Assembly: GCF_029784165.1 (NCBI RefSeq)
Contig: NC_073694.1
Span: forward strand, 167,304,118-167,368,117
Length of the DNA: 64,000 bases
DNA from: Wyeomyia smithii
Lineage: Eukaryota; Arthropoda; Insecta; Diptera; Culicidae
Direction: 5' to 3'
A program made the translations under genes and the position numbers. Positions 12,434 through 22,782 of the stretch are shown here, piece after piece; within the stretch, counting starts at the first letter, position 1, and every line of letters begins with the position of its first letter. The notes beneath the pieces are model-generated. The model ran no database searches. It saw only the letters and a program-made list of their open reading frames with translations, and was not told the origin of the DNA.

Positions 12434-12445
12434 TTTGATAATTTC
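12434..12445. repeat. Left copy of 12-bp putative target-site duplication of the Penelope dimer
   Basis: TTTGATAATTTC occurs here and again at 18253-18264, directly after the right end of the element. On the left, 39 bp (12446-12484) separate it from the inverted arm, recalling the short extension described at one end of Penelope-like insertions. Confidence 0.55.
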
Positions 12446-12484
12446 TTTGTTCGTTGAGAGGTCGACTGTAGAGGTATTTTAAAT

Positions 12485-15116
12485 CGCTGTGATTACGGCT
12501 TAGCAGTCTTTAAATAAATTTAGAACGACACGGTTTTAATTCGTCCCGACGTTTCAACGCTTGGTTTGCGTCTTTTTCAAGGGAAACTGGTAAAAAAGAA
12601 TTGTATTTAAAAATAGACAAACATATTTTAAACATTTAGAAACTCACAATAATTTTGGTCGAACTATGTCAAGTTGTTTGTTCACTAAACTAGTTGTCAT
12701 TTACACATATAGTTGGTCATAATCAGTAACATCACTAAACATAACGAAAAACAAAGTTACAATTATAAACAGTTGTCGGTATTGGCAGTCACAAACAATT
12801 TCAAACCTTATCACATATAGTACACTAAGTGGCGGGTAAATGTCGGATTTCAGTGTCGGATAAGTATGGCAGTTATTCTGCTTCTATTGAGCTTGAGCTA
12901 TCTGGCATATTGTTTGATTCTGTGTGGTTTAGTTTGTGTAATATGCCGGCATAGGCTGTGTTGAGGTTGTCTATGTCAACTCGTCTGTTTACTGTGTTGG
13001 GTGTGCAATAGATATGACACATCTCCAAAAATGGCAGATGGTGTGAGTTCGGGGCTCTATCTAGTATGTGAGTCTTGTCGAAATTGAAACTGTGTTTGGT
13101 GTTGATACAATGTTCGATTAATGCTGTCTTTTCTCTTAGCTCTCTTAGTTCGTTGTTTTGTGTGTTTGTGTCGGTGTTCGCTTCCAAAATTTTGGCCAGC
13201 TTGTTTACATGCGATGTGTGTCCGGATAATCTGGTTTTCAATTTGTTCGTGGTCATTCCGATGTAGCAGTTGCTGCAGTCATTGCATGGTATTTTATAAA
13301 TAATGTTTGAGTTGTCGAATTTGTTTATAGGGTCCTTTACGTAACTATGGAATTTGCTAACGGTGGAATTGATTCTGGTGGCGATGGTCAAATTGGGGAA
13401 TTGTCTTCGGAAAGATTTGATGAGTCGATCAGTGAGCTTGGGGATGTAAAGCAATGATCGATACATGGCTTCGTTAGGCTGTTGATCCGGTGCAGTTGTT
13501 GTTGGTTCGTTGTTAGTGTTAAGGTGAGCTGTGGTGATGCTGTTGGTGGCTGGTGGCTGCTGGTCGACAGATGATGATGGTTCAGTTGGGTGGCTGTTGT
13601 TGGTTGGTGGCTCCAAGACGATAGGTGGTGATGGTTCAGTTTGGCGCGATGTTGGAACGGGTAACGCTGAGTCTGATGTATGAACGAACTGTGTTGGGTG
13701 GGCCTTACGGTGTTTTCCGTGGTACTCGTTAATGAGTCTGGATACTAGAGTTGCCGGGTAGCAGTTTGATTTCAGTTGTTGGTGAATGATACTGCTAGTG
13801 TTGGTGGTGTTGTGGGTGGTTAGTGACTTCACTCGATGAATGAAGTTATTGGCGACGTTAATTTTGTGCTTGTACTGATGAAATGAGTAGAAGTTAAGCA
13901 TTCTCCCCGACGCAATGGGCTTGCAGTACCAATCGGTCGTGATAGATTGGTTTTCATTTCGAGTAACCATCATATCAAGAAAAGGAAGTTTCCGATCCTG
14001 TTCGATTTCGATGGTGAATTGAAGGCGTTGTTCCTGGCGGTTAAAAACCTCTAACACTGTTTCAATACAATTTTTTGGTATTGCAAGGAACAGGTCGTCA
14101 ACATATTTACGTAAGAAAGGGACGTCAAAAGGTAACTCTGCAAGCGCTCTTGTTATGATGTCTTCTAGTACTATGTCTGCCAAAACGGGGGACAAGGGGC
14201 TCCCCATAGCTGTACCATAGATTTGAAAATAAAATTTGCTGTCGTACCTGAAATAGCTGGCTTCCATGCAAAATTGGACAATTTCCAAGAAGAGGCTAAG
14301 TGTTATGTTGGTTTTTACTTTTTTCCATCGTTCGGTGATAGAAGTGATGACCTGCTGTCTGGGAACGTTGGTGAATAGTGAGACTACGTCCAGGGAAACC
14401 ATTATGTAGTTCTCTGGGAGAATGATTGTTTTTAACTCTTCGCATAATTCAAAGGAACTGAAAGTGTTGTAGCGGCTGGTGAGCGAAGTGCTTAGGATGT
14501 TGGCGATGTATTTGCATAACTTGTAGGTGGGGGCTGAGTAGTTGGGTACCACTGGACGAAGAGGAAGGTTGTTCTTGTGCGCTTTCGGCTGTCCGTATAT
14601 TCTGGGGCAGGTAGAGTTGTAAGTTTTAAGACTTTTAGCTGTTTTCTGGTCTATGAGTTTCAGGTTGAGGAGTTGAGTAGCAAAATTGTTGTTCTTTTGT
14701 TGCAATCCACTAGTGGGGTCTCTTGGCACTTTGCGGTATGTTTGTTCATCTTCAACAAGAGTGCGCATTTTGTCTTGGTAGTCTTTGGTGTACATTATTA
14801 CGGTACGATTTCCTTTGTCGGATGACAATATCAAAATCTCGGGATGCGCTTTTAGGAAATTGCCAGTGACTTTTTGAGCCGTTGAGCACCATCTACCAAG
14901 TGGTTCTAAGGCGTCAACTTGAGATCCGAAGCCATGAATGAAGTTTAGTATGATGTTGGTGGCTTGACATCGGGTGGTGTCCTGTATCCGTTTATCTTGG
15001 TGTGATTGGATAATGTTTTCCACGTCGCACATAACGTGAAATAGTGGTATATGTGACAGTTTAGTGACAGGAAAGGCAAATTTTGGACCGAGACTTAATA
15101 GAGTTATAGTTTCAGC
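12485..15116 (-). mobile_element. Penelope-like element, 5'-truncated copy in inverted orientation
   Basis: This copy is the near-perfect reverse complement of 15620-18250 and ends abruptly at 15116, which corresponds to base 15620 of the right copy. It therefore lacks about 475 bp of the ORF start. Differences from the right copy are few (for example one A in an A-run near the 3' end, and one Glu/Asp change). The pair stands head to head, 3' ends outward. Confidence 0.9.
12873..15032 (-). CDS. Penelope-like RT + GIY-YIG endonuclease (N-terminally truncated)
   Basis: The 719-aa ORF is read from a Met that is internal in the full-length copy (residue 186 there). RT motifs are present: TAMGSPLSPVLAD and KYVDDLFLAIP with the YVDD catalytic centre. 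A P/T/Q-rich linker of about 65 residues follows, then the GIY-YIG nuclease (YKIPCNDCSNCYIGMT). No internal stop is seen. It differs from the right copy by very few residues; NNELREL versus NNDLREL is the visible one. As the truncated copy lacks the N-terminal region, it is unlikely to be autonomous. Confidence 0.88.
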   Translation of the reverse strand: MCDVENIIQSHQDKRIQDTTRCQATNIILNFIHGFGSQVDALEPLGRWCSTAQKVTGNFLKAHPEILILSSDKGNRTVIMYTKDYQDKMRTLVEDEQTYRKVPRDPTSGLQQKNNNFATQLLNLKLIDQKTAKSLKTYNSTCPRIYGQPKAHKNNLPLRPVVPNYSAPTYKLCKYIANILSTSLTSRYNTFSSFELCEELKTIILPENYIMVSLDVVSLFTNVPRQQVITSITERWKKVKTNITLSLFLEIVQFCMEASYFRYDSKFYFQIYGTAMGSPLSPVLADIVLEDIITRALAELPFDVPFLRKYVDDLFLAIPKNCIETVLEVFNRQEQRLQFTIEIEQDRKLPFLDMMVTRNENQSITTDWYCKPIASGRMLNFYSFHQYKHKINVANNFIHRVKSLTTHNTTNTSSIIHQQLKSNCYPATLVSRLINEYHGKHRKAHPTQFVHTSDSALPVPTSRQTEPSPPIVLEPPTNNSHPTEPSSSVDQQPPATNSITTAHLNTNNEPTTTAPDQQPNEAMYRSLLYIPKLTDRLIKSFRRQFPNLTIATRINSTVSKFHSYVKDPINKFDNSNIIYKIPCNDCSNCYIGMTTNKLKTRLSGHTSHVNKLAKILEANTDTNTQNNELRELREKTALIEHCINTKHSFNFDKTHILDRAPNSHHLPFLEMCHIYCTPNTVNRRVDIDNLNTAYAGILHKLNHTESNNMPDSSSSIEAE

Positions 15117-18100
15117 TCACTCCATGGTTCCGAAGTAGTTATTGTAATGAAGTCTTATGCCCTAGACAATACTAAACTTGCTAACATGCTTTGCCGTAAG
15201 ATGTTTTTGAAAAAGTGCAAGAGGGATGGCATTTTCCCAAACCATATCACCAGAAATTTCAAATGTGTACATGAAATGCTAGTGCACAATGGACCATATT
15301 TGAACAAAATAAACACCATCATCATTAAGTTCAAAAAAGCAGTTCTGAATGTTGAAATCAGACAGACGTACCACCAAATCACCTCCCTGAAACGTTCCAT
15401 CCAGCACTCCCGGGAAACCCTCACCACGATGATAGGAGAAGAAGCAGCCTCACAATATTTTGACACTCAAACCATCGCTTTCCAAAACACTCTATGCCTT
15501 AGAAACAAGGTAACATCCAGCAAATTGAGAAACATATACGCTTCCATGCACGCTCCGCCGACAGACATGCAAGTGAATGAAAAAGCGATTACGAATGCAA
15601 CCAGCCTACAGATACCCGCCGAAACTATAACTCTATTAAGTCTCGGTCCAAAATTTGCCTTTCCTGTCACTAAACTGTCACATATACCACTATTTCACGT
15701 TATGTGCGACGTGGAAAACATTATCCAATCACACCAAGATAAACGGATACAGGACACCACCCGATGTCAAGCCACCAACATCATACTAAACTTCATTCAT
15801 GGCTTCGGATCTCAAGTTGACGCCTTAGAACCACTTGGTAGATGGTGCTCAACGGCTCAAAAAGTCACTGGCAATTTCCTAAAAGCGCATCCCGAGATTT
15901 TGATATTGTCATCCGACAAAGGAAATCGTACCGTAATAATGTACACCAAAGACTACCAAGACAAAATGCGCACTCTTGTTGAAGATGAACAAACATACCG
16001 CAAAGTGCCAAGAGACCCCACTAGTGGATTGCAACAAAAGAACAACAATTTTGCTACTCAACTCCTCAACCTGAAACTCATAGACCAGAAAACAGCTAAA
16101 AGTCTTAAAACTTACAACTCTACCTGCCCCAGAATATACGGACAGCCGAAAGCGCACAAGAACAACCTTCCTCTTCGTCCAGTGGTACCCAACTACTCAG
16201 CCCCCACCTACAAGTTATGCAAATACATCGCCAACATCCTAAGCACTTCGCTCACCAGCCGCTACAACACTTTCAGTTCCTTTGAATTATGCGAAGAGTT
16301 AAAAACAATCATTCTCCCAGAGAACTACATAATGGTTTCCCTGGACGTAGTCTCACTATTCACCAACGTTCCCAGACAGCAGGTCATCACTTCTATCACC
16401 GAACGATGGAAAAAAGTAAAAACCAACATAACACTTAGCCTCTTCTTGGAAATTGTCCAATTTTGCATGGAAGCCAGCTATTTCAGGTACGACAGCAAAT
16501 TTTATTTTCAAATCTATGGTACAGCTATGGGGAGCCCCTTGTCCCCCGTTTTGGCAGACATAGTACTAGAAGACATCATAACAAGAGCGCTTGCAGAGTT
16601 ACCTTTTGACGTCCCTTTCTTACGTAAATATGTTGACGACCTGTTCCTTGCAATACCAAAAAATTGTATTGAAACAGTGTTAGAGGTTTTTAACCGCCAG
16701 GAACAACGCCTTCAATTCACCATCGAAATCGAACAGGATCGGAAACTTCCTTTTCTTGATATGATGGTTACTCGAAATGAAAACCAATCTATCACGACCG
16801 ATTGGTACTGCAAGCCCATTGCGTCGGGGAGAATGCTTAACTTCTACTCATTTCATCAGTACAAGCACAAAATTAACGTCGCCAATAACTTCATTCATCG
16901 AGTGAAGTCACTAACCACCCACAACACCACCAACACTAGCAGTATCATTCACCAACAACTGAAATCAAACTGCTACCCGGCAACTCTAGTATCCAGACTC
17001 ATTAACGAGTACCACGGAAAACACCGTAAGGCCCACCCAACACAGTTCGTTCATACATCAGACTCAGCGTTACCCGTTCCAACATCGCGCCAAACTGAAC
17101 CATCACCACCTATCGTCTTGGAGCCACCAACCAACAACAGCCACCCAACTGAACCATCATCATCTGTCGACCAGCAGCCACCAGCCACCAACAGCATCAC
17201 CACAGCTCACCTTAACACTAACAACGAACCAACAACAACTGCACCGGATCAACAGCCTAACGAAGCCATGTATCGATCATTGCTTTACATCCCCAAGCTC
17301 ACTGATCGACTCATCAAATCTTTCCGAAGACAATTCCCCAATTTGACCATCGCCACCAGAATCAATTCCACCGTTAGCAAATTCCATAGTTACGTAAAGG
17401 ACCCTATAAACAAATTCGACAACTCAAACATTATTTATAAAATACCATGCAATGACTGCAGCAACTGCTACATCGGAATGACCACGAACAAATTGAAAAC
17501 CAGATTATCCGGACACACATCGCATGTAAACAAGCTGGCCAAAATTTTGGAAGCGAACACCGACACAAACACACAAAACAACGACCTAAGAGAGCTAAGA
17601 GAAAAGACAGCATTAATCGAACATTGTATCAACACCAAACACAGTTTCAATTTCGACAAGACTCACATACTAGATAGAGCCCCGAACTCACACCATCTGC
17701 CATTTTTGGAGATGTGTCATATCTATTGCACACCCAACACAGTAAACAGACGAGTTGACATAGACAACCTCAACACAGCCTATGCCGGCATATTACACAA
17801 ACTAAACCACACAGAATCAAACAATATGCCAGATAGCTCAAGCTCAATAGAAGCAGAATAACTGCCATACTTATCCGACACTGAAATCCGACATTTACCC
17901 GCCACTTAGTGTACTATATGTGATAAGGTTTGAAATTGTTTGTGACTGCCAATACCGACAACTGTTTATAATTGTAACTTTGTTTTTCGTTATGTTTAGT
18001 GATGTTACTGATTATGACCAACTATATGTGTAAATGACAACTAGTTTAGTGAACAAACAACTTGACATAGTTCGACCAAAATTATTGTGAGTTTCTAAAT

Positions 18101-18250
18101 GTTTAAAATATGTTTGTCTATTTTTAAATACAATTCTTTTTTACCAGTTTCCCTTGAAAAAAGACGCAAACCAAGCGTTGAAACGTCGGGACGAATTAAA
18201 ACCGTGTCGTTCTAAATTTATTTAAAGACTGCTAAGCCGTAATCACAGCG
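15117..18250 (+). mobile_element. Penelope-like element, longer copy
   Basis: It carries the complete-looking ORF 15147-17861 and about 390 bp of 3' sequence. Its last 2.63 kb are duplicated in inverted orientation at 12485-15116. The first ~500 bp (15117-15619) are unique and form the spacer between the inverted arms. The 3' region holds CCTTGAAAAAAGACGC and GCGTTGAAACGTCGGGACG near 18151-18192. The right end at 18250 is followed at once by the 12-bp repeat TTTGATAATTTC. Confidence 0.9.
15147..17861 (+). CDS. Penelope-like reverse transcriptase with GIY-YIG endonuclease
   Basis: The 904-aa intact ORF has a basic N-terminal region (CRKMFLKKCKRDGIFPNHIT) of the kind that opens Penelope ORFs. 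RT core: PRIYGQPKAHKNNLPLRPVV (about residue 330), MGSPLSPVLAD (about 465) and YVDD (about 493). A low-complexity P/T/S linker spans about 635-705. The GIY-YIG nuclease starts near 753 with YKIPCNDCSNCYIG and ends in a conserved Glu/His-containing region. Known family behaviour: Penelope-like elements use this RT, related to telomerase RT, with the GIY-YIG nuclease for target-primed integration. Intactness and near-identity to the partner copy point to a very recent insertion. The start at 15147 is the first ATG in frame. Confidence 0.92.
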   Translation: MKSYALDNTKLANMLCRKMFLKKCKRDGIFPNHITRNFKCVHEMLVHNGPYLNKINTIIIKFKKAVLNVEIRQTYHQITSLKRSIQHSRETLTTMIGEEAASQYFDTQTIAFQNTLCLRNKVTSSKLRNIYASMHAPPTDMQVNEKAITNATSLQIPAETITLLSLGPKFAFPVTKLSHIPLFHVMCDVENIIQSHQDKRIQDTTRCQATNIILNFIHGFGSQVDALEPLGRWCSTAQKVTGNFLKAHPEILILSSDKGNRTVIMYTKDYQDKMRTLVEDEQTYRKVPRDPTSGLQQKNNNFATQLLNLKLIDQKTAKSLKTYNSTCPRIYGQPKAHKNNLPLRPVVPNYSAPTYKLCKYIANILSTSLTSRYNTFSSFELCEELKTIILPENYIMVSLDVVSLFTNVPRQQVITSITERWKKVKTNITLSLFLEIVQFCMEASYFRYDSKFYFQIYGTAMGSPLSPVLADIVLEDIITRALAELPFDVPFLRKYVDDLFLAIPKNCIETVLEVFNRQEQRLQFTIEIEQDRKLPFLDMMVTRNENQSITTDWYCKPIASGRMLNFYSFHQYKHKINVANNFIHRVKSLTTHNTTNTSSIIHQQLKSNCYPATLVSRLINEYHGKHRKAHPTQFVHTSDSALPVPTSRQTEPSPPIVLEPPTNNSHPTEPSSSVDQQPPATNSITTAHLNTNNEPTTTAPDQQPNEAMYRSLLYIPKLTDRLIKSFRRQFPNLTIATRINSTVSKFHSYVKDPINKFDNSNIIYKIPCNDCSNCYIGMTTNKLKTRLSGHTSHVNKLAKILEANTDTNTQNNDLRELREKTALIEHCINTKHSFNFDKTHILDRAPNSHHLPFLEMCHIYCTPNTVNRRVDIDNLNTAYAGILHKLNHTESNNMPDSSSSIEAE

Positions 18251-18252
18251 GT

Positions 18253-18264
18253 TTTGATAATTTC
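18253..18264. repeat. Right copy of 12-bp putative target-site duplication
   Basis: TTTGATAATTTC begins two bases after the right Penelope end and matches 12434-12445. Confidence 0.55.
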
Positions 18265-18309
18265 ATCACATTTCTAGGAAAATTTTACGTAGGAAACACT
18301 TATCATTCC

Positions 18310-18660
18310 CAAAGTAATATATACCTTGCAACAAAGTGGGGGCGGGGGTCCCACAGAGATGAATAGTTTTCCCAACTTTGAACAAAATCTGTGATGTGTA
18401 TGTACACTTCGTATGGAATGACCTTTATATAATTAATTTTCTAAGAATATTTTGCAGCAGTTGGCAGAAATAAAATAAAACAACATCGTAAAACGTAAGA
18501 CAACGTGCATCTCATCGACGCGAAAATGTTACTCTACCATTCGTTCGGTGTGCGAGAGCCAACGGTCGTTCTACATTCACGAGCGAAAGCCCCTTGCGAC
18601 GCACACTTATAAAGCGAATCAAATAAAAGATGTCGATATGTGCCCCATGAAAATAAAATG
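18310..18660 (+). repeat. Right arm of older inverted repeat, continuing into dispersed repeat copy 2
   Basis: 18310-18540 pairs in inverted orientation with 12000-12260. 18450-18660 matches 3260-3545 in direct orientation. The two together suggest an old, unclassified repetitive element that was the landing site of the Penelope pair. Confidence 0.5.
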
Positions 18661-18789
18661 CTTATTATAAATAGGTCTTATGTTTGATCAGAGAAAATTC
18701 AAAAGTAAAGCGTACATCATATTTTTATCTATTTATATAATTTAATTCAACTGACGAAAGGCTGATTTAATGTTGCGTGATCAGAATTA

Positions 18790-19900
18790 TAAAAGCGAGG
18801 TATTATTAAGTTTTCGTTTAAACATAAATGGTGGTTTACCAAATTCGAACAAATTTTCGACAACAGAAATGATACGGATACAGGCAGTCATAGGTTTGTT
18901 GCACCCAAATGTAGTACGATGAAAGTTTCGTTGCGACAGTCCAGTAGAGCGAAAAATTCGTTGAGAAGCCCGAAAGTTCAATACAAAGACAGCGTTCTAG
19001 GGGAGTCATTTCTTGGCGATGAAATCAATTTATTAATTTTTTCTTCGTCGTTCCAGTGTCTCGAGGTAGAATAGACGACAGCGATCAGGATACGGTGGAA
19101 GATTAACAGGATCTCGCCAAGGTAAATCCCTCAGTGCGAATCGGAGAAATCGTTTCTGGACACGTTCGATGCGCAGACTCCACACTAGCTAATGAGGGCA
19201 CTAAATTAAAGAGGCGTTTTCCATCAGAGGCCTAACCAACAATAAAGCGTGTTTAAGCAGTGAGGATTTCTCGAGCAATTTTTGTGATAAACCCAAGTTG
19301 ACGAGAAGCTTTCGAGATAACTGCCAAGCGATGCTGATTGAAAGTGAGCTTAGCATCAAGTGGGACCATAAAGTTATCAACTTGGTCCACTCTCTTAAGG
19401 GCATGCACATCGATTTGGCAACTGAAAACTATTGGATTGCTTTTTCGGTGTAAGGTCATAACTTGACATTTAAAAACACACCTTTTGCTCCATTTTAGAA
19501 ATGCACACAAACGGATCAACCAGGCATAAAACCATGTTGATCAGGGGAATCGTAGCACTTTGTCCGTTCAAGAACGCAAGAAATTAAATAACTTGGATGC
19601 AGCAGAAATACTCGTAATACCACGATAGTTCCTCACATTCTTACGGTCTCTACTTTTGAAACAGGAAACATATACGACTGCTTCTATATGGCCGGAAATT
19701 TAGCCTGCTCAAAAGATCTATTGAAAATACGACACAGGGGTTAAAGCTAAAGCTGAAGCACAGCGAATAAAAACTGTAGGTGGTATACCATCAGGACCGC
19801 TTCAATTTTTTACTTGCGGCTGTATCATATCGGGAGGAGTAGTTTCGAATGTACAGAGATTTACTAAATCGACTGAAACATCTGCAGAAGCTATAATAAC
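18790..19900 (-). pseudogene. Decayed CR1-type non-LTR retrotransposon fragment
   Basis: Minus-strand reading with several frameshifts and stops gives, in order: GPDGIPPTVFIRCASAL (19760-19800), KNVRNYRGITSISAASKL (about 19570-19650), KCQVMTLHRKSNPIVF and QLGFITKIARE (19253-19490), RIERVQKRFLRFALRDLPWR (about 19090-19170), and a C-terminal stretch at 18787-18981. Each matches the same position in the better-preserved CR1 copies at 38.0 and 48.0 kb in this window. The YADD region is lost. Divergence is high, so this is an old copy. A Jockey-like scrap (DISISVDGKRFS) lies just beyond, near 19920-19990. Confidence 0.75.
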
Positions 19901-19999
19901 GTGAACAAAATAGTTATTTTCGCACATGACACTGAAGCGTTTTCCGTCAACAGAAATGCTTATATCGTGAAAGAAACAGAGATTTCCCTTTTTTTGTTA

Positions 20000-20640
20000 G
20001 GGAATTAAAATTACGTTGTCCATTGATGTGAACTTTCGTAATGTATCCCAGTCAATTGCTATACTGACCACTATTGTTGAGTGATTAGGTACCTGCACCG
20101 ACACGCTCCCAGTCAGGTGAAATATGGTTTATGAAGCCAATCACCTTCCCAGGATTCAAAGACCAAATATTTTAGGGCTGGAAATAGCCACTGCAAAGAA
20201 ACCTTGATCTGCGTTTAAATAATGCACCACAACTGCACAGCAGATGTTCCGATGTCTCGCTTTCCATATTCTTTAAATGATATCTACTCGGACAGTGCCG
20301 CGTTATTAGGCCGACGTATGAATTCAGTGTATAATTTTAACGTTATGTGGCGCTAGTTGGCACACAATTTGTCGTATTTTAAACTTAACTAATCTCACGA
20401 TTTCGTCCTGCGGTGTTTAGCAAACATGTTCATAGGCTTCTGCATGGTAGGCAATTTGGTACTGAATTACCCTGCTATACGGCGCAAGTGTGCATGCAGT
20501 CCCTCGTATTTTGACTTCAACTTATCGCGCGATTATTATTACCCAAAAAGTTGTTGTCTTCGGCTAGTGCCACCAGTTGTGGTCAAGCATGTCGAACCAC
20601 AGTATAACGCCGCATGTTTCCCCGATGTAATCACGTTTTT
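20000..20640. other. Intergenic, no gene recognised
   Basis: AT-rich spacer. A 96-codon ORF at 20426-20716 has no recognisable motif apart from FDFNLSRD, which resembles the C-terminus of CR1 proteins and may be a relic. Confidence 0.4.
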
Positions 20641-20654
20641 TCATTGCATATTAG

Positions 20655-21492
20655 CAAAGATAACTAGAACAAGATACCTAACTTCTATATTTTTCATTTA
20701 TTTTGAACTCGACTGATTCCCGACGGTTAGTGCTGCCATCTGATGACTTAAATTCTTATTAAATTGTCACAATGAGTAAAACCGATTTATCGTGCATAAT
20801 TCGTCATCGATCGTTGAGTTGTTCAAGATTGTGTATGAAACAGGTGTAGCAGTTTGGTCAACTCGACGCTTGAGATAACATGCAGATTAACGGTATTGTT
20901 TTTTTTGCACTAAATGATATTGTCATATTTTTTGCACTTCAAAGTGTGAAAAAAAGTGTGAAGTTGACTGTCAAAGTGTGGGTTTATTTTGAGAGGTTAT
21001 ATTTATTTTCAGGTCCCATTCTACCGCAACTTAAAGTTTGACATGTCGCAAACCAGGTTTCAGAACCATTGTGCATATGGTCAGGTTCACTGGGGCACCC
21101 GATTTTTGCTTTATTAACCTCGGCAAGAGTGGAAAACTTGCCTGGAGAGCGTGCTCATAGCGGTTATCAGAAAGTTCTGATGGTACGCTTAATTTCAAAT
21201 GATGCGCCGATAATTCTTGATTCTTCCGGAAAGTTTCATGTTTGAGAACTAAACATTCGTATACTTTATTAACATTTTTCGAATGGCAGCACCATTAAGT
21301 CGTCCACATGGATACTGAAAAAAATGTTTCACCTTTCAGCAGTCATGTCTTGGCCTTGTCGTCAGTTGATTTTGACGTTAGGTATACATCATATTAACAG
21401 TGTATAAATTATTTCGACTTTTGCTCACGCGCAGCAACAATCATGTCCGATGAATACTGCAAGAGTCAGGTATTTTGTTCTAGTCATCTTTG
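20655..21492 (-). mobile_element. Non-autonomous DNA element, family shared with 29945-31283 (copy 1)
   Basis: The ends are inverted: CAAAGATAACTAGAACAAG at the left and CTAGTCATCTTTG at the right. ATATTAG flanks both sides (20648-20654 and 21493-21499). The sequence inside the right end (CTGCAAGAG, CGCGCAGCAACAATC) matches, in reverse complement, the left interior of the second copy. No coding capacity is seen. CA...TG ends and a 7-8 bp duplication would fit a hAT-type element, which is inferred. Confidence 0.7.
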
Positions 21493-21889
21493 ATATTAGT
21501 TACGAACTAAGGTGGTGTACTTAAGTGTTTAAATCGTTCACAAAATAAGATTTTCTGTTGATTTCTTGAAATAATCACACTTTTTTTTGAAGAAGGGTTT
21601 GTTAGTAGCTTAAGAATTTATGATAAATATTAGTAAATAATGAGTTTGTGTGGCCAATCACAAATGGAAACTTCTAAACACTGTTCGAAATTTGTAATTT
21701 CAATTATTAGGATTTGTTTGCTTCGCAATTAGCACTTATCATTCGTAGGGAATTAAACCTGTTTGTCAAAAAAGGGAAGAAAACTTACAACTAACTTAAT
21801 TGCTAACTTAATAGCCAACTATAAAGAGAGCTTATCGTAGCAATTGAGGATTACAGCGATTTTTGTCGAAAATTGGTAATATTTTTATT

Positions 21890-22765
21890 TGACATAGCTT
21901 CTAATGTTTCAACGCCAGTTTTGTAAGTCTATGTAAATCGAATGTACCAAACCAAGGAGAACGTTTCAAAATCATTTTCAGAATTTTATTCTGAATCTTT
22001 TGAAGCGTTTTCTTCCTTGTTATACACCAACTAGACCAGACCGGTATAGCATAAAGCATTGCTGGTCTAAATATTTGTTTGTAAATCAAAAGTTTATTCT
22101 TTGAACAAAGTTTAGAATTCCTGTTAATGAGGGGATATAACCATCTCGTATATTCGATGCACTTTGCTTGTATACTCTCAATGTGCTCTTTGAAAATAAG
22201 TTTTTCATCGTAAATTAGTCCCAAGTACTTAACCTTGTCAGACCAACTTAAAAAAAAACCCATTCATCTTGACAACGTGATTATTGTTTGGCTTGAGGGA
22301 AGAAGCCCTAGTCTTATGGGAAAAAATAATCATTTGAGTTTTTGAAGCATTTTTGCAAGTAGAAAGAAAAAATATCTAAACTTTTCTGCAATCGACTGCA
22401 TATGACACGAAGACTTTTTCCTTTTACAGAAATGCTTGTGTCATCGCAGAACAATGACTTTGTGCATCCTGGAGGCAAATCAGGAAGATCTGTAGTAAAT
22501 ATGTTGTACAGGACTGGACCCAAGACTGAACCTTGAGGCACACTTGCTCTGACGGGCAATCTATCAGATTATGAATTCTGATAGACAGCCTGCAGAGTTC
22601 GATCAGATAGATAACATTTCAAAATTTTGATTAGAAAAATGGGAAAATTAAAAGTCAGCAATTTCGCAATCAAACCTTTATGCCAAACACTGTCGAATAC
22701 TTTTTCTATGTCTAAAAGAGCTCCAGTGGAATAACCTTCAGATTTGTTAGCTCGTATCATATTAA
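21890..22765 (-). pseudogene. Decayed Jockey/Juan-type non-LTR reverse transcriptase
   Basis: Three adjacent minus-strand frames give consecutive RT pieces. 22569-22760 has LLDIEKVFDSVWHKGL and KCYLSDRTLQA; 22314-22559 has VPQGSVLGPVLYNI and CDDTSISVKGKSL; 21901-22263 has VKYLGLIYDEKLIFKEHI and the thumb/C-terminal region. At least two frameshifts or stops separate them, and the catalytic DD is preserved as CDDT. Endonuclease and ORF1 are absent, so this is a 5'-truncated copy. Order and motifs fit the Jockey clade. Confidence 0.8.
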
Positions 22766-22782
22766 TGACTCTATTACACGTA

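Noticed and set aside
12446..12484. The idea that the 39-bp extension is a second TIR
   Set aside because: No inverse match was found by eye at the right end of the Penelope pair.
20426..20716. 96-codon plus-strand ORF containing FDFNLSRD
   Set aside because: Resemblance to CR1 C-termini is limited to about eight residues; kept only as a possible relic.
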